This document shows, one piece after another, positions 52,663 through 61,798 of a stretch of 64,000 nt of DNA. Source of the DNA: Pseudomonas uvaldensis (lineage in GTDB: Bacteria > Pseudomonadota > Gammaproteobacteria > Pseudomonadales > Pseudomonadaceae). Both the position numbers and the translations under genes were made by a program. Under the pieces are notes generated by a model. The model had not been told where the DNA came from and ran no database searches. It saw only the letters and a program-made list of their open reading frames with translations. The DNA lies in assembly GCF_021271205.1 (NCBI RefSeq), contig NZ_JAIWKS010000007.1, forward strand, positions 246,142-310,141, in the 5' to 3' direction. Each line of letters begins with the position of its first letter. Position 1 is the first letter of the stretch.

Positions 52663-54309
52663 CTAGCGTCCGCAAAACCTCACCCGAGACAACATCCGCA
52701 AGTCCCCGTCGCGGTAATAGTCATCACTCCAGCTGTCATCCGTTGCCAACGGCCTGACCTGCTTGAGCGCGAGTTTCTTTGCGAAATAACGAAACCGGTA
52801 ATGCTCATAGAACCGCAGCAGTTCCAGCCCGTAGCGGTCGGCCAGGTCGGTGTCGCCCTGGATGATGAGGTAGTTCTCGTCGTTACCGCTGCTGGCCGCG
52901 GCGCTGAGGTTGTGGCTGCCGCTGATGATGGTCGGCGTGTCGCTGGTGAAGTCGGTGACGATGGCTTTGGTGTGCACCAGCAGGTTGCCCTTCTGGCCTT
53001 TCATGTTTTCCCTGAGCCAGCCTTCCAAACCGGTATTGAGCAGCGCCGTGGCGGCGAATTCCGCGGTGCGGTCGGCATGGAAACCGGTGATGCGGCTGGT
53101 GGTGTTTTGCAGGCCGTAGCGCAGGACGTCGTCGTGGGGCTTACCGAGCAAGGCGTCGAGGATCCGGTCAGGCAGGACGAATGCTGTGACGAACAGCAGG
53201 TCCTTGCGGGCGCCGTTGATGATGTCGACGAAGCGGTCCAGGTCGCCCTCTCCCGTGCGCGGCGAGAACCCGGCGAACAACGGCTGTTCCGGCTCCATGG
53301 GGTTGTTGCGATTGAGCCATTCACGGGTGGCATCGACGTCGCCGGGGGTCGCCCAGATTTGTTCGAAGACCTGGCGATAGCTGTCGCTCACCCTGGGATC
53401 GTCCAGTACATGAACGACATTCGCCTGGCGGTAGACGCCGTTGGCGGTGAAGTTGGTGCTACCGCACAAGACGGCCTCGGGCTGTAGCGCCCCGGCGCCA
53501 TCGACTTTGCTCAGGACGATGAACTTGTCGTGGAAAATATTGTGGGTCACCCGTCCGCGCTTGTTGGCCGCCGGCAGTTTTTCAAGGCTGGCTTCGTTGC
53601 GCAACGTGGTGTCGTCGCCCGGCTCGGCGTGGTACAGCACCCGCACCTGTGCGCCACGGGCGTACGCAGCATTCACCGCATCGACGATCACTGGCAGCTC
53701 GTACTCGTAGATGGCGACATCCAAGGCCCAAGTGGCATCCAGCGCCCGGTCGATGAAACCGATCACGCGCCCCAGCAGGCCGTTTTCCAGCCAACGGCGT
53801 GGCGCATCGGGCCAGTCATCGATGGAGAGGTGCTTGTTGGCACTGATCAACGCATCCAGCTCGGGAAACTTGCGCTGGAACGCCTGGCTGGCGGCCACGG
53901 CACGATTGAAGATCACCCGCTGGCCGGCCGGCTGGCCGTTGTCGCTGGTGACCGTAACCTCCAGGGATTCCCCCAATTGCGGCGCATCGGGGCTGCCATA
54001 GGCCAGGTGCACGCGGTAGTGAATGGTCACGCCGGGATTGACGGCATAGTCGGCCCAGCGAAATTTCTGCAAGGGTGCCTTGTCGCTGGGCGTGGCGTGG
54101 AACTGGGGAAACGTGTGGGCCTTATCGGGGAAAGTCAGGCTGTTGAACAGGAACAGCCACGGCTTGTCGCCCTGTTGTTTTTCGATGGCAAAGCCCAGCA
54201 AGCCCTTGCGCCGGTGTTCGGCCAGGTCCATGGCAAGCAGCACGCCATTGGTGCCGGCGTAGGCCTTGACCCGGAAATCGTCCTGGGGGTTGGTGACAAG
54301 TACGCGCAT
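52663..54309 (-). CDS. Phospholipase D-like protein with two HKD motifs
   Basis: A 548-aa protein with no signal peptide. After an N-terminal part of about 190 residues come two PLD half-sites: HDKFIVL...GSTNFTANG (about 265-300) and HTKAIVTD...SGSHNLSAAA (about 450-480), each with H-x-K and the downstream G-S-x-N. The superfamily includes phospholipases, nucleases and toxins; which applies is not visible. It stands alone between REP pairs. A role in lipid or nucleic-acid cleavage is inferred from the fold only. Confidence 0.8.
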   Translation of the reverse strand: MRVLVTNPQDDFRVKAYAGTNGVLLAMDLAEHRRKGLLGFAIEKQQGDKPWLFLFNSLTFPDKAHTFPQFHATPSDKAPLQKFRWADYAVNPGVTIHYRVHLAYGSPDAPQLGESLEVTVTSDNGQPAGQRVIFNRAVAASQAFQRKFPELDALISANKHLSIDDWPDAPRRWLENGLLGRVIGFIDRALDATWALDVAIYEYELPVIVDAVNAAYARGAQVRVLYHAEPGDDTTLRNEASLEKLPAANKRGRVTHNIFHDKFIVLSKVDGAGALQPEAVLCGSTNFTANGVYRQANVVHVLDDPRVSDSYRQVFEQIWATPGDVDATREWLNRNNPMEPEQPLFAGFSPRTGEGDLDRFVDIINGARKDLLFVTAFVLPDRILDALLGKPHDDVLRYGLQNTTSRITGFHADRTAEFAATALLNTGLEGWLRENMKGQKGNLLVHTKAIVTDFTSDTPTIISGSHNLSAAASSGNDENYLIIQGDTDLADRYGLELLRFYEHYRFRYFAKKLALKQVRPLATDDSWSDDYYRDGDLRMLSRVRFCGR

Positions 54310-54387
54310 GGTTCATTCCGTGTGAGGGCAGGCTGAGCATAGTGTAGTGATCCAACTCAGGTGTGCAGATCCGGGACCGAGGTGATG

Positions 54388-54480
54388 CCTTCGCGAGCAA
54401 GCCCGCTCCCACAAAGTCCGCGGCAGTCATCATTTCCGTTTGCGGCAGATTAAAGTGTGGGAGCGGGCTTGCTCGCGAAG
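54388..54480. repeat. REP pair (inverted)
   Basis: TTCGCGAGCAAGCCCGCTCC and GGGAGCGGGCTTGCTCGCGA in opposite orientation between the PLD-like gene and the chelatase genes. Confidence 0.85.
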
Positions 54481-54504
54481 ACGTCCGACCAGAATTCAAC
54501 CCTG

Positions 54505-55167
54505 TTACATCTGATCGATATGCCGATATTCAGCCCCCAGTTGTTCCGCCAACTGCCGGGCCCGACCCAACCGGATCGGGCCGCGCTCGATGTCGATCAA
54601 CAGGCACGGGCATTCGAGAGGCGACAGCGAAAGTCCTTCCTTCACACGTCCGTCCGTCATCACCAGCACCCGCTGCCGCTCCGCCGGGAAACGCTTGCGT
54701 CGGGCAGCCAACCAGTGTCCGGCCTCATTTAACGCCGCCAGCAACGGCGTACCACCACCGGCGCCCAGATCATCGAGCCAATCCCGCAGCCCGGCTGAGG
54801 CCTTGAGCCCTTGCACCTGCCAGGTCGGGGCAACGCCGCTGGCCTTGAGCAGTGCCAACCGGGCGCGCTGTCGGTAAGCGTTGTCGAACAGTTGCGCCAG
54901 CAGGCCCTTGCCATCGCTCAAGGCCCGATGACGACGGGTCGAAGCCGAGGCATCCACGACCACCAGCCACAGCTCATGGGGCGAACGGTGGCGTTCCTGC
55001 AAACATAGGTCTTTACGCTGGCGCGGACGCCCGTTGAGCAAGGTAGCCGGCCAATTCACCGTGCCGCTGGCCGCCGCTTTACCGCGACCCTGGCGTCCCT
55101 GGCCCAACCGTCCCGCCCGGGGCCTGGCATCCGCCCCCACTGGCGAACGGGGGCGGATGCCTAGGGC
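54505..55167 (-). CDS. chlD: Cobalt/magnesium chelatase VWA part (ChlD/CobT-like), reached by -1 frameshift
   Basis: The reading frame one base behind chlI continues from the slippery site to 54505. It encodes a basic Gly/Arg linker and a von Willebrand A domain with MIDAS motif DASAST, the later TDG (VMTDGRVKEGL) and a C-terminal RQLAEQLGAEY. As a stand-alone gene it would have only a GTG at 55140 without ribosome site, located at the edge of a strong hairpin. As a frameshift product the ChlI-ChlD fusion would be about 552 aa. With ChlI and CobN it would form the ATP-driven cobalt chelatase of aerobic B12 synthesis. Confidence 0.8.
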   Translation of the reverse strand, partial: ALGIRPRSPVGADARPRAGRLGQGRQGRGKAAASGTVNWPATLLNGRPRQRKDLCLQERHRSPHELWLVVVDASASTRRHRALSDGKGLLAQLFDNAYRQRARLALLKASGVAPTWQVQGLKASAGLRDWLDDLGAGGGTPLLAALNEAGHWLAARRKRFPAERQRVLVMTDGRVKEGLSLSPLECPCLLIDIERGPIRLGRARQLAEQLGAEYRHIDQM

Positions 55168-55173
55168 TTTTTT
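55126..55173 (-). promoter_or_regulatory. Programmed -1 ribosomal frameshift signal
   Basis: On the minus strand the heptamer A AAA AAG (55173-55167) lies in the chlI frame as the last lysine codons, followed two codons later by the chlI stop TAG. Five bases after the heptamer a perfect 13-bp stem begins (55161-55149 with 55138-55126, 10-nt loop). A -1 slip reads directly into the chlD frame, which is open there. This is the same slippery sequence and layout as dnaX. Confidence 0.85.
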
Positions 55174-56162
55174 GGCCAGATCGGCACGTCACGCCGGGCA
55201 CCGGTCGGCAGCGCAGTGGCTGGCAGATCACCCCACTGGCCCTGGCTTTCCTTCGATTTCGAGGCCGTTTCAGCCGTGGGCGGTGCCTGGGACGGTGCCG
55301 GTGCCGGCATCGAATGGCCACGCCTGCGGTGACGCAAGGCAAATTCGGCCACGGCGTCGATGTCTTCAGTGTCGATGGCATCGGCACCGCGCCATGCGGC
55401 ATGGGCCCGGGCGGCCCGCAGCCAGACCAGGTCGGCACGCAAACCGTCGACGCCGGCAGTGAAACAACGCTCAGTGATCTGCCCCAGTGAAACATCGTCC
55501 AGGGCAATGGTGGGCAACCGGTCGCGGGCTCGCTGGCAACGCTCGCGCAGCTGTTGCTGGGCCTCCGCCCACTCGGCGCAGAACGCCACGGGATCGCTGT
55601 CGAAATCCAGCCGCCGTCGAATGATCTGCCCACGCTCCGCCGGTGCGGTATGCCCGCCGAGCGCCACGTTCAGGCCGAAGCGATCGAGCAGTTGCGGACG
55701 CAGCTCGCCCTCTTCCGGGTTCATCGTGCCTATCAACACAAAACGTGCCGGATGCCGGTGGGAAATGCCATCGCGCTCGATCAGGTTGACGCCACTGGCC
55801 GCCACATCCAACAGCAGGTCCACCAGATGATCGGGCAGCAGGTTCACCTCATCGACGTACAGTACGCCACCGTCAGCCTTGGCCAGCACGCCGGGGGAAA
55901 ACTGCGAGCGCCCTTCCCCCAGCGCCGCGTCGAGATCGAGAGTGCCCACCAGCCGCTCTTCAGTGGCGCCCAAGGGCAAGGTGACGAATTGCCCGCTCGC
56001 CAGCAGGTCCGCCAGGCCCCGTGCCAATGTCGACTTGGCCATGCCCCGCGGCCCCTCGATCAGCACGCCGCCGATTTTGGGGTCGATGGCGGCCAGGCAC
56101 AGGGCCAGTTTCAGCGGGTCGGCGCCGACCACGGCGCAGAGCGGGAAATGGAGGTCGGTCAT
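55161..56162 (-). CDS. chlI: Cobalt/magnesium chelatase AAA+ ATPase (ChlI/BchI-like)
   Basis: A 333-aa AAA+ protein: Walker A GPRGMAKST, Walker B GGVLYVDEVNLL, sensor FVLIGTMNPEEGELRPQLLD, arginine finger region DRFGLNVAL. It starts 10 bp after the cobN stop. The C-terminal about 40 residues are Pro/Ser/Ala-rich, like a linker, and the gene ends at a -1 frameshift site leading into the VWA domain. The normal stop gives the small subunit, the shift gives the larger fused one. Partner of CobN. Confidence 0.9.
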   Translation of the reverse strand: MTDLHFPLCAVVGADPLKLALCLAAIDPKIGGVLIEGPRGMAKSTLARGLADLLASGQFVTLPLGATEERLVGTLDLDAALGEGRSQFSPGVLAKADGGVLYVDEVNLLPDHLVDLLLDVAASGVNLIERDGISHRHPARFVLIGTMNPEEGELRPQLLDRFGLNVALGGHTAPAERGQIIRRRLDFDSDPVAFCAEWAEAQQQLRERCQRARDRLPTIALDDVSLGQITERCFTAGVDGLRADLVWLRAARAHAAWRGADAIDTEDIDAVAEFALRHRRRGHSMPAPAPSQAPPTAETASKSKESQGQWGDLPATALPTGARRDVPIWPKKP

Positions 56163-56172
56163 ATCGGATATC

Positions 56173-59100
56173 TCATGGATGGTCGAGGGCCCCTTGAGGG
56201 TCCTCTTCTATGTCCAGCAACAAACTTTCCAGGGCCTCGCGATACGCCCCCGGATCCTGCCACATCCCCCGCTGCTGGGCTTCGAGCATGCGCTCGGTCA
56301 TGTCCCGCAACGCGTCGGGATTGTGTTGGCGGACAAAGTCGCGGGTATCGGGGTCGAGCAGGTAGGCATCGGCCAGCAAAGCGTACTGGTGATCGTCGAT
56401 CAATTGGGTGGTGGCGTCGAACGCAAACAGATTGTCCACCGTCGCCGCCAGTTCGAACGCGCCTTTGTAGCCGTGACGTTTGACCCCATCGATCCACTTG
56501 GGATTGGCCGCACGTGAGCGGATGACCCGGTTGAGTTCTTCCTTCAGGGTCCGGACCTTCGGCAGGTCCGGCTGGCTGTGATCGCCGTGGTAACTGGCCG
56601 CCGCTGCGCCGCTGAGGGTTTCCACGGCCGCCAGCATGCCGCCCTGGAACTGGTAGTAATCGTTGGAGTCGAGCAGGTCGTGCTCGCGGTTGTCCTGGTT
56701 CTGCAAGACCGCTTGCACCTGGCTCAGGCGCCGGGAGAACGATTCACGAGCAGCGGTGCCTTCATCGCCGGCACCGTAGGCGTAGCCGCCCCAGTTCAGG
56801 TACACCTCGGCCAAGTCTTCGCGGCTCTGCCACAGGCGGCCGTCGACCGCTCCCTGCACGCCCGCGCCGTAAGCGCCGGGCTTGGCGCCGAAGATCCGCC
56901 AACCGGCCTGACGGGCCGCCGCGTCCGGCTCGAGGCCCGACGCCAACAGTGCCTCGCGCTCGCAGCGCACCTTGGCTGCCAGCGGGTTCATGTCATCCGG
57001 CTCATCGAGGGCGGCAACGGCTTGCACCGCCGCGTCGAACAACCGGATCAGGTTGGCGAAGGCGTCCCGGAAGAACCCGGACACCCGCAATGTCACATCG
57101 ACCCGAGGCCGGTCCAGCAGGCTCAACGGCAAGATCTCGAAATCATCGACCCGCTGGCTGCCCGTGGCCCACACGGGACGCACGCCCATCAGCGCCATGG
57201 CCTGGGCAATGTCGTCGCCGCCGGTGCGCATGGTGGCGGTGCCCCACACCGAGAGGCCAAGCTGACGCAGATGATCGCCGTGGTCCTGCAAATGCCGTTC
57301 GAGTATCAGGTTCGCCGATTGGAAACCGATGCGCCACGCCGTGGTGGTGGGCAGGTTGCGCACGTCCACCGAGAAAAAATTGCGCCCGGTGGGCAGCACG
57401 TCCAGGCGTCCTCGACTCGGCGCGCCGCTTGGGCCGGCCGGTACGAAGCGACCGCTCATTGCATCGAGCAGGCCACGCATTTCTGCCGGGCCGCAGGCGT
57501 CCAGACGAGGGGCCACGACGGATCGCAGATGCTCGACGATGCAGCCCACCGCCTCCCACCCCGGTGCATGCAGTTGCTCGACCTCGCCCGCCAGGGCCTG
57601 CTCGATCAACTGCCCGGCGAACAATTCCAGGCGCTCCCGGGTGTCGCCCAGGGTGCGCCAAGGTTCATCGCTGACCCGACGCAAGGCCTCGGGACAGGCC
57701 CCGTTCCAGGGCTCGGCCAACGCGCAATCCAACGGATCGAAACCCAGCTCGAAAGCCTTGGCCAGCGCCCGCAACACACTCGACTGCGCGCCCTTGCCAT
57801 CGCCCCGGGGAATGCGCAGCAACGCCAGCAAGGTGTCGATGCGCAGCCGGCCAGTGGGGGATTCACCGAAGATGTGCAGGCCATCGCGGATCTGCGACTC
57901 CTTCAGGTCGCACAGGTAAGTGTCCAGGCGCGGCAGCCAGATCGCCGCATCGGCTTCGCCGTCCAGCTCAAGTTCACGGTCGATATGGGTTTCGCGCACC
58001 AGATCGAGGATGTCTCGCTGCAATTCCCGGGCACGGCGAGGGTCGAGCAACTGTGCTTCGTAGTATTCGTCAGCCAACAGTTCGAGATTGCGTAGCGGCC
58101 CGTAGGTTTCGGCCCGGGTCAGTGGCGGCATCAGGTGATCGATGATCACCGCCTGGGTCCGCCGCTTGGCCTGGGCCCCCTCGCCCGGATCGTTGACGAT
58201 GAACGGATAGATATTCGGCAACGGCCCCAGCAGCGCGTCCGGCCAGCAGCTTTCCGACAACCCGACACCCTTGCCGGGCAGCCATTCGAGGTTGCCGTGC
58301 TTGCCGACATGAATGACCGCGTGGGCGCCATAGGCGTGGCGCAGCCAGAAATAGAACGCCAGGTAACCGTGAGGCGGCACCAGATCCGGATCGTGGTACA
58401 CCGCGCTCGGATCGACCTGATACCCCCGGGCCGGCTGGATGCCGACGAACGTCAGGCCCAGGCGCAGGCCAGCAATCATCAGTCGGCCCTGGCGGAACAT
58501 CGGATCCTGCTCGGGACCGCCCCAGCGTTCGAATACGGCTCTGCGGTTGGCCTCGGGCAGTGCGTCGAACATCGTCTGGTAAGCTTCCAGTGCCAGGCTC
58601 TGGTGGCAAGGTCGCAGGTCGAGGCTGTCCAGATCATTGCTGACACCGCCGAGTAGCTGCTGGATCAACGCCGTCCCGGTGGCAGGTAATTCGGTCGGCA
58701 GCGGATAGCCCTCCGCCCGCAAGGCCCGCAGGATGTTCAACGCTGCTGCGGGGGTGTCCAGGCCCACCCCGTTGCCGATGCGCCCGTCCCGGGTCGGGTA
58801 GTTGGCGAGGACCAGCGCCACACGTTTCTCTGCGTTGGGCAGGCGCGCCAGGGTGGTCCAGCGCCGGGCCAGTTCGGCGACGAAATCCATGCGCTCGACG
58901 GCCGCCCGGTAACAGACCACGTCGCTCTGGCTGCGCTCGCTGCGCCAGGCCAGGTCCTTGAAGCTGATGGGGCGACTGATGATCCGTCCGTCCAGCTCCG
59001 GCAGGGCAATGTGCATGGCCAGATCTCGCGGCCCTAACCCCTGCTCACTGGCGCGCCAACCGGGCTCGTTGTCCTGGGCGCAGATGGCCTGGATTACCGG

Positions 59101-59955
59101 AATGTTGCGGCGGAACGGGCGCAGGTGCGGCGCTTCGGGACTGGACTGGGCGAATCCGGTGGTGTTGAGGATCACCCCTGCCTCGACCTCGTCCAGCCAG
59201 TCTTCGACCTGTGCCAGACAACCGGGCTCCTTGAGGCTGGCGACTGCCATCGGCAAGGGATTGAGCCCCGCCGCTTGCAGCCGCTGACAGAACACGTCGA
59301 TAAACGCGGTATTCGCCGCTTGCAAGTGAGAACGGTAGAACAGCACCGCCGCCACTGCTTGATCGGCCTGCCAGCCGGCTCGCCAATCGTCGAGGGTGGC
59401 GCTGGTTTTGTCTGGGTGATAGAGGGCTGTGCGCGGCAGGGTTTGCGGTTCACCCCAAGGGTAATCGCGGCCGAACCATTGGCTGGCAAGCTGATGGAAC
59501 AGGTCAAGGGCATTGCCCAGACCGCCCTGACGCAGGTACTGCCAGAGCCGGTCGCGGTCGGCGGCGGGCACGTTGCTCAAGTTGCTGAGTTCCGGGTCCG
59601 GCCGGTCGTCCCCCGGCACCAGGATCAGTTTCACGCCACGCCCGGCCAGTTCCATCAGGCGTTCGATGCCATAGCGCCAATAGCCGATGCCGCCATGCAG
59701 CGACAACAGGATGACCTTGGCGTGACGCAATACATCTTCGAAATACAGGTCCACCGACGCGTGATTCTGCACCTGCATCGGGTTGGCCAGACGGAATTGG
59801 GGATAATCGTCCGGCAACTGCCGCGCCGCTTCGGCCAGCAGCGCCAGGCTGCTGTCGCCGCTGCACAGGATCACCAGCTCGGCGGGGGTTTGCCCCAGGT
59901 CGGCGATGTTGTCATCCGACACGAAACCGCCGGGCTGGGTCCTGAGCAGGTGCAT
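56173..59955 (-). CDS. cobN: Cobaltochelatase large subunit CobN
   Basis: A 1260-aa protein of the CobN/BchH family that inserts cobalt into hydrogenobyrinic acid a,c-diamide. Family blocks include GKHGNLEWLPGKGVGLSESC, YPFIVNDPGEGAQAKRR, RNFFSVDVRNLPTTTAW and PKWIDGVKRHGYKGAFEL. Its ATG follows the cobW stop by 3 bp, and chlI follows after 10 bp, so cobW-cobN-chlI-chlD is one operon under the riboswitch upstream of cobW. Length is usual for the family. Confidence 0.95.
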   Translation of the reverse strand: MHLLRTQPGGFVSDDNIADLGQTPAELVILCSGDSSLALLAEAARQLPDDYPQFRLANPMQVQNHASVDLYFEDVLRHAKVILLSLHGGIGYWRYGIERLMELAGRGVKLILVPGDDRPDPELSNLSNVPAADRDRLWQYLRQGGLGNALDLFHQLASQWFGRDYPWGEPQTLPRTALYHPDKTSATLDDWRAGWQADQAVAAVLFYRSHLQAANTAFIDVFCQRLQAAGLNPLPMAVASLKEPGCLAQVEDWLDEVEAGVILNTTGFAQSSPEAPHLRPFRRNIPVIQAICAQDNEPGWRASEQGLGPRDLAMHIALPELDGRIISRPISFKDLAWRSERSQSDVVCYRAAVERMDFVAELARRWTTLARLPNAEKRVALVLANYPTRDGRIGNGVGLDTPAAALNILRALRAEGYPLPTELPATGTALIQQLLGGVSNDLDSLDLRPCHQSLALEAYQTMFDALPEANRRAVFERWGGPEQDPMFRQGRLMIAGLRLGLTFVGIQPARGYQVDPSAVYHDPDLVPPHGYLAFYFWLRHAYGAHAVIHVGKHGNLEWLPGKGVGLSESCWPDALLGPLPNIYPFIVNDPGEGAQAKRRTQAVIIDHLMPPLTRAETYGPLRNLELLADEYYEAQLLDPRRARELQRDILDLVRETHIDRELELDGEADAAIWLPRLDTYLCDLKESQIRDGLHIFGESPTGRLRIDTLLALLRIPRGDGKGAQSSVLRALAKAFELGFDPLDCALAEPWNGACPEALRRVSDEPWRTLGDTRERLELFAGQLIEQALAGEVEQLHAPGWEAVGCIVEHLRSVVAPRLDACGPAEMRGLLDAMSGRFVPAGPSGAPSRGRLDVLPTGRNFFSVDVRNLPTTTAWRIGFQSANLILERHLQDHGDHLRQLGLSVWGTATMRTGGDDIAQAMALMGVRPVWATGSQRVDDFEILPLSLLDRPRVDVTLRVSGFFRDAFANLIRLFDAAVQAVAALDEPDDMNPLAAKVRCEREALLASGLEPDAAARQAGWRIFGAKPGAYGAGVQGAVDGRLWQSREDLAEVYLNWGGYAYGAGDEGTAARESFSRRLSQVQAVLQNQDNREHDLLDSNDYYQFQGGMLAAVETLSGAAAASYHGDHSQPDLPKVRTLKEELNRVIRSRAANPKWIDGVKRHGYKGAFELAATVDNLFAFDATTQLIDDHQYALLADAYLLDPDTRDFVRQHNPDALRDMTERMLEAQQRGMWQDPGAYREALESLLLDIEEDPQGALDHP

Positions 59956-59958
59956 GGC

Positions 59959-61023
59959 TTAGGCGCCGAGTGCGGCGCGCAGCTGCGCTTCAAGCTGAGT
60001 GGCGTCCAGGGTCTGGCCGATCAGCACCAGGCGGGTGACCCGCGCTTCTTCGGCGCCCCACTGGCGGTCGAAATGCTTGTCGAAGCGCGTGCCTACCCCC
60101 TGGATCAACAGGCGCATCGGCTTGTTGGGGATCGCTGCGAACCCCTTGACCCGCAGCACGTTGTGCTGGACCACCAATTGGGTCAGTGCGTCCAGCAGCA
60201 GGCTTTCGTCGGCCTGTGGCAGTTCGATGGAAATGGAATCGAAGGCGTCATGGTCGTGGTCGTCATCGTCGCCGTCATGGTGATGATCGTGGTGACTGTG
60301 ACGGCTGTCGATGTGCTCTTCGGAGCCGGCGCCCAGGCCGATCAGCACGTCCAGCGGCAGGCGGCCGCTGCTGGCTTCGATGACCTTGACCGCCGGCGGC
60401 AGCTCCTCGGCAACCTCCAGGCGCACTTTCGCCAGATCGTCCGGGCTGATGAGGTCAGCCTTGTTGAGGATCACCAGGTCGGCGCTGGCCAGTTGATCGG
60501 CGAACAGCTCGTGCAGCGGAGATTCGTGGTCCAGGTTCGGGTCGAGCTTGCGCTGGGCATCCACCTGCTCCGGGAAAGCGGCGAAAGTGCCAGCGGCCAC
60601 GGCCGGGCTGTCGACCACGGTGATCACCGCATCGACGGTGCAGGCACTGCGGATTTCCGGCCACTGGAAGGCCTGGACCAGCGGCTTGGGCAGCGCCAGC
60701 CCGGAGGTTTCGATGAGGATATGGTCGAGGTCGCCACGGCGTGCGACCAACTCACGCATCACCGGGAAGAATTCCTCCTGCACCGTGCAGCACAGGCAGC
60801 CGTTGGCCAGTTCATAGACGCGGCCGCTGGCTTCTTCCTCGGTGCAGCCGATGGAACATTGCTTGAGGATCTCGCCGTCGATGCCCAGCTCGCCGAACTC
60901 GTTGACGATGACTGCGATACGCCGGCCCTGGGCGTTGTCGAGCATGTGCCGCAGCAAGGTGGTCTTACCCGAGCCGAGGAAACCGGTGACGATGGTGACG
61001 GGGAGCTTGGCCAGTGTTTTCAT
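59959..61023 (-). CDS. cobW: Cobalamin biosynthesis GTPase CobW
   Basis: A 354-aa G3E-family GTPase and metallochaperone. P-loop GFLGSGKTT is followed by the metal motif CLCC (ANGCLCCTV), the guanine specificity motif NKAD, and a His/Asp-rich tract before the C-terminal domain (SRHSHHDHHHDGDDDD). It is thought to deliver cobalt to the CobN complex. AAAGGG lies 8 bp before the ATG at 61023. A cobalamin riboswitch precedes it. Confidence 0.93.
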   Translation of the reverse strand: MKTLAKLPVTIVTGFLGSGKTTLLRHMLDNAQGRRIAVIVNEFGELGIDGEILKQCSIGCTEEEASGRVYELANGCLCCTVQEEFFPVMRELVARRGDLDHILIETSGLALPKPLVQAFQWPEIRSACTVDAVITVVDSPAVAAGTFAAFPEQVDAQRKLDPNLDHESPLHELFADQLASADLVILNKADLISPDDLAKVRLEVAEELPPAVKVIEASSGRLPLDVLIGLGAGSEEHIDSRHSHHDHHHDGDDDDHDHDAFDSISIELPQADESLLLDALTQLVVQHNVLRVKGFAAIPNKPMRLLIQGVGTRFDKHFDRQWGAEEARVTRLVLIGQTLDATQLEAQLRAALGA

Positions 61024-61136
61024 CGGATGCCCTTTGGCAAGGTGGCGGGCAAACGGGACGACAACCGCTGGCACAGGCATGCGCGGAAGATTTCGCCACC
61101 GGATCACCCCGCCCGGTTGTAATGAGAAGTCTGTCT

Positions 61137-61309
61137 CGAGGCAGGTCTCCTGGCTGACGGCGGGCCGGTCCGGCTTTTATATAAACCTGGACTGACATTT
61201 CCTGCGCCTTCCCGTGCGCCCTTTCAGGGTATGCACAGTGGCCTGGCAGGCACATCACCGTTCACAGTTGCGGGGGCAGCCGCGGCTTGGACCGCGTTCC
61301 CTTCTTAGC
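61137..61309 (-). promoter_or_regulatory. Cobalamin riboswitch controlling cobW-cobN-chlI-chlD
   Basis: The minus strand shows the AdoCbl aptamer: GGGAACGCGG, GCTGCCCCCGCAACTGTGA, GCCACTGTGCAT (B12 box region), GGGAAGGCGCAGG and the closing GTCAGCCAGGAGACCTGCC. It ends about 115 bp before the cobW start. B12 binding should switch the operon off. Confidence 0.92.
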
Positions 61310-61401
61310 TTCGACGCGTGTCGAAGAACCTCGAAGGCGCAAGGCTACGCAGGGTATGGGGGCGGGTCAATGTCTTCGAGTTCTGTGGTGTCTGTGCCGG
61401 C

Positions 61402-61427
61402 CCCATCGCGAGCAGGCTCGCGATGGC
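61402..61427. repeat. Single short REP hairpin between the riboswitches
   Basis: CATCGCGAGC AGGCTCGCGATG forms a palindromic hairpin between the two divergent riboswitches; only one unit is present. Confidence 0.6.
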
Positions 61428-61494
61428 CGCGACTCGGTATCGGCCTGTAATTGACGCCCCGCCCCCACCCATGCTTTCCTGTGCGCTTGTTATG

Positions 61495-61683
61495 GGTGCC
61501 CTTCACAGGGTGAAACGGGAAACCGGTGAATCGTGTGCTTTACTCCAAGGCCACGACAGTCCGGTGCTGCCCCCGCAACGGTAAGCGAGCGAAGCGTCTG
61601 AGCCACTGTGTCCGATGACATGGGAAGGTGACGCTTGCAGGCAAGGCGCAGGCCCTGCCCCTCGTGAGCCCGGAGACCGGCCC
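61495..61683 (+). promoter_or_regulatory. Cobalamin riboswitch controlling cbtB-cbtA
   Basis: The plus strand shows GGTGCCC...AACGGGAAACCGGTGAATC, GTGCTGCCCCCGCAACGGT, GCCACTGTG, ATGGGAAGGTGACGC and GAGCCCGGAGACCGGCCC, the ordered blocks of the AdoCbl aptamer. About 115 bp separate it from cbtB, with G/C-rich inverted repeats (61705-61760) that may form the expression platform. Confidence 0.93.
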
Positions 61684-61798
61684 ACGACTCAAACACTGAC
61701 AAACCCGCGGTGGGCGGGCGCTGTTCGATCCCTGGCGGGCTTTGGCCCGGGGTTTCCTTGCGCTCGACTCACCCACTGGACAACAACAGAGGGACGCC

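Noticed and set aside
56578..61122. Long plus-strand frames opposite cobN and cobW
   Set aside because: Antisense shadows of cobN and cobW; their composition (Gly/Gln/His/Arg-rich) is typical of reversed GC-rich genes.
61318..61584. An 88-codon frame across the intergenic space of the riboswitches
   Set aside because: It runs through a REP hairpin and the conserved aptamer core, so RNA function explains the sequence better.
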